A stretch of DNA of 64,000 bases from Bimastos eiseni (lineage: Eukaryota > Annelida > Clitellata > Crassiclitellata > Lumbricidae), in NCBI GenBank assembly GCA_959347315.1, contig OY365811.1, forward strand, positions 29,877,729 to 29,941,728. The letters are read 5' to 3'. Made by a program: the position numbers and the translations under genes. Of this stretch, positions 62,434 through 64,000 are shown one piece after another. Position 1 is the first letter of the stretch, and each line of letters starts with the position of its first letter. The notes beneath the pieces were generated by a model. It saw only the letters and a list, made by a program, of their open reading frames with translations. It did not search any database and was not told the origin of the DNA.

Positions 62434-62684
62434 CTTCTGTCCCGGTCTTGGTCTTTTTCTCGGTCTTTTTCTCTGTAACTTCTAGGCTTAGCAGACAAGG
62501 AATGTGACCTTGAACGCGATCGTGACCGACCAGAGCGGCTTTCTCGCCGGTTTTCTCTTTCGCGTTCCCTTTCTCGGCTTCTCTCTTGATCCAGGCGTTC
62601 CAGTTCCTCACGTTCCCTGTGGCGACGCTCGCGTTCTCGCTGGCGCATCTGAATTGCAATTGCTCTCAGTTCCTCCTCACGATC
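62434..62684 (-). CDS. CLASRP: CLASRP exon with RS-rich domain
   Basis: CLASRP (SFRS16/SWAP2, CLK4-associating SR protein) is a nuclear splicing regulator. The exon reads DREEELRAIAIQMRQRERER then RHREREELERLDQERSR, closely following the remembered human block REDELRAMARKIRMKERERREKEREEWERQ. After that come RESRSGRSRSRSRSHSLSAK and DREKDQDRDR. Acceptor TATATAG, donor GTGAAA, phase 0 in and 2 out. Other RE/RS proteins share low complexity, but the ELRAxAxxMRxRERERR run is specific enough to favour CLASRP. Confidence 0.72.
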
Positions 62685-63276
62685 CTATATAGTAAACATC
62701 TGTTAATGCTGATAATTGTTCACATGCCAGTATTATGCCAGTGACAATTTTTTTAAGTAAAGCACAAAGATACAGGATAATCTGTCTTACATGCTAACTA
62801 GTGTTTCTTATTTAATGCACTAGTTATTAGCACAATGTCATCAACATGAGAAAAGCTTGCAGGATAGTTAGACACAGAGTCAACGTTAAATGCACAAACC
62901 AACTAATGTTGGATTACCACTGCACACTTTGCTTCACAGTCATCTTTTATATAGCATTACCAACTATTGTCCCTGTTAGTGCAATCATTGGATGCTAGGA
63001 GCACTTTAGTGGCAGTATCGACAGTTAACTCAACCAGCCAGCAACTCCTTACAGCTTCATGTACTGTAATCGTTTACATTCCTATACGTTCAAATACTTA
63101 CGAATAGGGCACCAACTGAAGAGTACGAGCTGTTGTGCATTAAGACTTGCTTAAGGTTACAAAATTCTGTTCAAACCATTCGATGCTATCTTCAAGAACC
63201 GTTCCTATGTTAAAAGTTAAAACCCTGAAGAGATTAGAGGATGTTGCAATTTGAAATAGAAACGGCTTCTTTTAAC

Positions 63277-63335
63277 CTGCTTCATCTGTTCCTCCTTTTC
63301 CTGTTTTTCAATTTCTGCCCTTTTATCCGCCTTGT
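63277..63335 (-). CDS. CLASRP: CLASRP exon (coiled-coil segment)
   Basis: A 59-bp exon reading KADKRAEIEKQEKEEQMKQ, which parallels the human FKADKKAAQEKMIQQEHERQ segment just before the ELRA block. Acceptor TTTGACAG, donor GTTAAA, phase 0 out. Upstream exons, including the SWAP-like N-terminal domain, lie beyond the right edge. Confidence 0.7.
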
Positions 63336-64000
63336 CTGTCAAAAAAACATGAAAATACACCTTCACGACAACAGAGAAATCAATGCCTGTTTTATAATAG
63401 GCCTCTGTAAGCAACAGTCATCCTAATCAAACAGCAATGAAAATGAAAGCAACCACAACAATTTCTTCATAACGAATGTAGATTTTTCTTCCAGCATTTC
63501 AGGATTTACATGGGAAAGGGGTCAGATTTTTCAACAGTCCCTAAAAATTTCAACACAATTTAAATTGCTTCAAGAATTACAGCTGATCAAATATTCTATT
63601 CCCTGTTTAAAAACTTACACAGATAATGGATAGTCACCTGTAATTTTCAATGTCGAATAAAATCACATAACATATTCAGAAATCTGTTAAAAAGTTAAAT
63701 CTCAAAATATGCTCAAAGTGCCTCAGCTTTCATGCAACCTGCAGGAAGTCTTTATGTGAAGCTCAGTATGGCCTTGTTGATTGAGTCTCATCTGGTCTCA
63801 TTTTAACTACAAACTTTCTGCAGCTCGTCAGCATTCTTCGTCATGGTATGAAATGCCTTATAGCATTCAAGCATAGCTCCCCAACATGATAATCAAGAGA
63901 ATTATGGTCTGGCAAGTTTGGTGACCATTATTCTTTGCCAATGAATTCACTGCAGTTGGTGGTAATAACGTCTAGAATCAACTTTGCAGTGTGAACAGAA
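63336..64000 (-). other. CLASRP intron, no exon seen to the window edge
   Basis: AT-rich. No acceptor-donor pair with a charged reading frame that would continue CLASRP upstream was found. Confidence 0.5.

Overview
The window is animal nuclear DNA, not bacterial or viral. Coding sequence sits in many short exons with GT-AG introns, there is no operon-like packing, and the space between is full of microsatellites, minisatellites, SINE/LINE remnants and small inverted-repeat transposons. The gene content (a motile-cilium protein, an OSBP, an SR-type splicing factor) and the repeat style (short tails resembling GCGCTATATAAAT, many ATAGGCCTA-like words) suggest a marine invertebrate, perhaps a deuterostome. 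The species cannot be named from this sequence.

All recognised genes lie on the minus strand. From left to right: (1) 1011-1138 is the first coding exon of an oxysterol-binding protein (OSBP), whose remaining exons lie beyond the left edge. (2) 7162-47184 is an essentially complete SPAG17 (PF6) gene, the giant C1a central-apparatus protein of motile cilia. I resolved 38 coding exons whose reading phase is continuous from the ATG to the last conserved block, about 2,350 residues. Its introns carry minisatellites that often abut splice sites, LINE fragments and SINE-like copies, plus one Cys-rich orphan exon (9707-10173). (3) 47185-55766 is intergenic and rich in transposons: a SINE, a hAT-type MITE with a perfect 8-bp target duplication, a foldback element holding a 31-bp minisatellite, and a Harbinger-like MITE. 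(4) 55767-56807 is an intronless gene for a predicted type II membrane protein with an FkbM/Star-like methyltransferase domain. Its promoter region is triplicated in 153-bp tandem copies. (5) 62000-63335 holds the last three coding exons of CLASRP (SFRS16/SWAP2), an RS-domain splicing factor that continues past the right edge.

The most interesting observation links (2) and (4). A block of about 36 bp, with an RFX X-box-like palindrome followed by an NRF1-like CATGCGCA core, lies just upstream of SPAG17 and again, 31/36 identical, upstream of the FkbM gene, where the triplication gives three copies. This predicts that the otherwise unexplained FkbM-domain protein is co-expressed with ciliary genes. 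A second notable structure is the 21-bp array at the end of SPAG17 intron 9: each unit repeats the 3' splice-site sequence, and using any upstream copy would bring in an immediate in-frame TAG.
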